Shown here: positions 62,299 through 64,000 of the stretch, piece by piece
How positions within the stretch are numbered: the first letter of the stretch is position 1
Layout of the letters: every line of letters begins with the position of its first letter
Source: Streptomyces rubellomurinus
GTDB taxonomy: Bacteria > Actinomycetota > Actinomycetes > Streptomycetales > Streptomycetaceae
NCBI RefSeq assembly: GCF_000961885.1
Contig: NZ_JZKH01000031.1
Location: 1-64,000 of the forward strand
Direction: 5' to 3'
DNA: 64,000 nucleotides
Program-made: the position numbers and the translations under genes
Notes under the pieces: generated by a model
Seen by the model: only the letters and a program-made list of their open reading frames with translations
Told to the model about the DNA's origin: nothing
The model's database searches: none

Positions 62299-62614
62299 AA
62301 CTGCCGGGCGTGGCCGAGCAGATGGCGAGCAGGTTGCGCAGGTCGCGGACGGCTGCTCGGTGCTCCTCGGTGGTGCAGCGGGCGAGCAGGGCGGTGGCCT
62401 CCTCGAAGGCGGCGCCCGCGTCCTGCTCGTTGAACAGGGTGTCGCCGTAGGGGTCGATCCGGCCGAGGCGGCGGTCGGCGGCCGGGCCGACGTGCTCCGC
62501 CAGCGCCGCGGCGAGGGCGGGGCCGTGGTCGGTGGACAGGTGCAGCATCCGGGCCGGGCCGGGGCGGCGGTGCTGCTTGGGGTGGCCGTCGAAGAGGGCG
62601 ATCTCGATGCTCAA
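62276..62614 (-). CDS. Hypothetical protein
   Basis: A 112-aa cytoplasmic protein I do not recognise. It begins SIEIALFDGHPKQHRR and is helical after about residue 50. TTG 62614 is chosen because GGAG lies 7 nt upstream and the frame further upstream is Arg/Pro-rich and looks non-coding. It sits alone on the minus strand between the hydroxyproline operon and the gene for its likely regulator. Confidence 0.6.
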   Translation of the reverse strand: MSIEIALFDGHPKQHRRPGPARMLHLSTDHGPALAAALAEHVGPAADRRLGRIDPYGDTLFNEQDAGAAFEEATALLARCTTEEHRAAVRDLRNLLAICSATPGSWLAFSGD

Positions 62615-62795
62615 CGTGCTGCTCCGGCGGATGGTCGGACGGTCTGGCGGGCTCGGGGCGCAGATCGTGTGCGGCCGGCCGTTGTGCGTGGCGGCCGGCC
62701 GCTGCCACGATGGCTGGCGCGGCGGCCGGACGGGGGGCCGGATCGTGGCCTCGGATCGTGGGTCCGGATCGTGGGCCGTTGCGTACGCACCGTAA

Positions 62796-62811
62796 CGTGA
62801 CATTGTACACT
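62796..62811 (+). promoter_or_regulatory. GTGACAT site and -10 upstream of the GntR gene
   Basis: CGTGACAT (62796-62803) is followed by the near-palindrome CATTGTACACTG; TACACT (62806-62811) may be the -10. The same GTGACAT word lies at the two catabolic promoters, suggesting autoregulation. Confidence 0.45.
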
Positions 62812-62840
62812 GGTGTTCTGCACCCACCCGGAGGAACACC

Positions 62841-63548
62841 ATGGCCGACCTCAAACCCCGCACCCTGATCTCTGTCCAGGAGCGGCTTCGCGACCAGGTC
62901 GCCCACGCGCTCCGGGCGGCCCTGATCTCCGGCGAACTGCGCCCCGGCGTCGTCTACTCCGCGCCCGCCCTCGCCGCCGACTTCGGCGTCTCGGCGACCC
63001 CGGTGCGCGAGGCCATGCTCGACCTCGCCCGGGAGGGGCTGGTCGAGGCCGTCCGCAACAAGGGCTTCCGGGTCACCGAGCTCACCGAGCGCGACCTCGA
63101 CGACTACACCGAGATCCGCGCGCTCATCGAGGTCCCGACCGTGGGCCGGGTCGCCCGCACGGCGAGCAAGGAGCAGCTGGAGCGGCTGCGGCCGCAGGCC
63201 GAGGCGATCGTGGCGGCCGCCCGCAAGCACGACCTCATCGGGTACCTGGAGGCGGACCGGCAGTTCCACCTCGACCTGCTGGGGCTCGCGGGCAACGCGC
63301 GGCTGGTGGACGTGGTCGGCGACCTGCGCAAGCGCTCCCGGCTGTACGGGCTCACCCGGCTCGACGAGCGCGGCGAGCTGGTCTCCTCGGCGCAGGAGCA
63401 CCTGGAGCTGCTGGACCTGATGATCGCCGGCGACGCGGACGCGGCCGAGGCGTGCATGACGCGGCACCTGAGCCACGTGCGGTCGCTGTGGGCCGGCCAG
63501 GAGGAGGCGGCGGAGGACCGCACCAGCCTGCGCCTGCGCGCCCGGTAG
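62841..63548 (+). CDS. GntR/FCD-family transcriptional regulator
   Basis: A 235-aa regulator. The N-terminal winged HTH (about 12-75; PALAADFGVSATPVREAMLDLAREGLV) is followed by an FCD ligand domain (about 90-215) with metal/ligand residues in ADRQFHLDLL, and a C-terminal HLSHV. It probably represses the adjacent hydroxyproline genes until an intermediate binds. ATG 62841 has GGAGG at 7 nt. Confidence 0.92.
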   Translation: MADLKPRTLISVQERLRDQVAHALRAALISGELRPGVVYSAPALAADFGVSATPVREAMLDLAREGLVEAVRNKGFRVTELTERDLDDYTEIRALIEVPTVGRVARTASKEQLERLRPQAEAIVAAARKHDLIGYLEADRQFHLDLLGLAGNARLVDVVGDLRKRSRLYGLTRLDERGELVSSAQEHLELLDLMIAGDADAAEACMTRHLSHVRSLWAGQEEAAEDRTSLRLRAR

Positions 63549-63590
63549 GGGGCTAAACCACTCGTTCGGGTGAAGAGTGGGAATCGGGCG

Positions 63591-63614
63591 TCGGAAAGCG
63601 CTCGCGCTCTCCGA
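63591..63614 (+). terminator. Weak hairpin after the GntR gene
   Basis: An 11-bp stem with one mismatch, TCGGAAAGCGC with GCGCTCTCCGA, 42 nt after the stop codon. Confidence 0.35.
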
Positions 63615-63649
63615 TGATGCTCTCGACATCGGCAGTCAGGAGGAACTCC

Positions 63650-64000
63650 ATGTCCGCCGCCGCAGTGGAAGAACCCTCCGAGCAGATGACGTTGCTCGAA
63701 GCCGCAGAGCTGGTCTCCGATCGACTCGTGGGGCACCGGGTCGAGATTCTTGGCGGTCAGATCACGGTGACGCCGCCTCCGGACGGGCCGCATGGCGAGA
63801 TGCTCACGGACCTCATGATCCCGTTGTGGGCGGCGGGTCTCCATGGTGATTCATCCCGAGTGGTTCAAGGGATGGGCCTATGGTTGCCCGGCGGACCGTC
63901 CGACTATGCGATTCCGGATCTGTGTGTTGTTGATGCCGACTACCGAGAACACCTGATCGAACGCAATTGCTACGACCCAGTGGTCTTCCGTCTTGTCGTG
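63650..64000 (+). CDS. Uma2 family endonuclease-like protein (partial)
   Basis: The first 117 codons run off the window end. The pattern HRVEILGGQITVTPPP...HGEMLTDLM, followed by YAIPDLCVVDADY, is typical of Uma2/DUF820 proteins, which have a PD-(D/E)XK nuclease fold of unknown role and are often multicopy in actinomycetes. RBS AGGAGG before ATG 63650. Codon use is less GC-biased at third positions (GAT, TCA, CAA, GTT) than its neighbours, a sign of recent transfer. Confidence 0.85.
   Translation, partial: MSAAAVEEPSEQMTLLEAAELVSDRLVGHRVEILGGQITVTPPPDGPHGEMLTDLMIPLWAAGLHGDSSRVVQGMGLWLPGGPSDYAIPDLCVVDADYREHLIERNCYDPVVFRLVV

Overview
The window is GC-rich (about 72 percent) chromosomal DNA from a spore-forming actinomycete, most likely Streptomyces or Kitasatospora. 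The evidence is a chaplin pair, a conservon, the Pup-proteasome locus, the mycothiol ligase gene mshC, F420-type enzymes, and frequent GTG/TTG starts and leaderless genes. From about 9 to 53 kb the gene order, as far as I remember it, resembles the S. coelicolor core segment around SCO1675-SCO1632. Both flanks look accessory.

Left flank (0-9 kb): the tail of an acyl-CoA dehydrogenase gene, a TetR regulator, a DUF2278/YukJ protein, and a five-gene conservon (cvnA-E). The conservon is translationally coupled to a DMATS-type indole prenyltransferase gene. A flavin monooxygenase gene converges on it, and the two share a terminator. tRNA-Leu(GAG) follows.

Core part 1 (9.5-24 kb): an M20 peptidase, chaplins chpH and chpC with matching promoter elements, two small conserved proteins, a RecD-like protein that has lost its ATPase motifs, an aldo/keto reductase, and a run of F420-type oxidoreductase, histidine phosphatase, DUF3090 protein, SCO1664-family kinase-like protein, AraC regulator, secreted chitin-binding dioxygenase and mshC.

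Core part 2 (24-38 kb): PAC2 protein, SRPBCC protein, GH18-like membrane protein, methionine synthase metH, HAD hydrolase, peptide-binding lipoprotein, orphan response regulator, RecB-type nuclease, site-2 protease with CBS region, TrmI tRNA methyltransferase, a secreted hypothetical and a ferredoxin.

Core part 3 (38.8-53.4 kb): the protein-fate locus arc, dop, pup, prcB, prcA, pafA, then three FKBP isomerases for three cell compartments, pafB-pafC, two small proteins and tatA/tatC. Promoter-like -10 boxes and hairpins suggest that arc, dop, pup, prcBA and pafA are partly separate transcription units.

Right flank (53.5-62.8 kb): a hydroxyproline-catabolic cluster. It encodes a three-subunit dehydrogenase, DapA-like deaminase, epimerase, semialdehyde dehydrogenase, a second proline-racemase-family enzyme and an ornithine cyclodeaminase-family reductase. 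A GntR/FCD regulator lies beyond it, and a shared GTGACAT motif sits at three of the cluster's promoters. The window ends inside a Uma2-type gene. No CRISPR array, phage or insertion sequence was seen.
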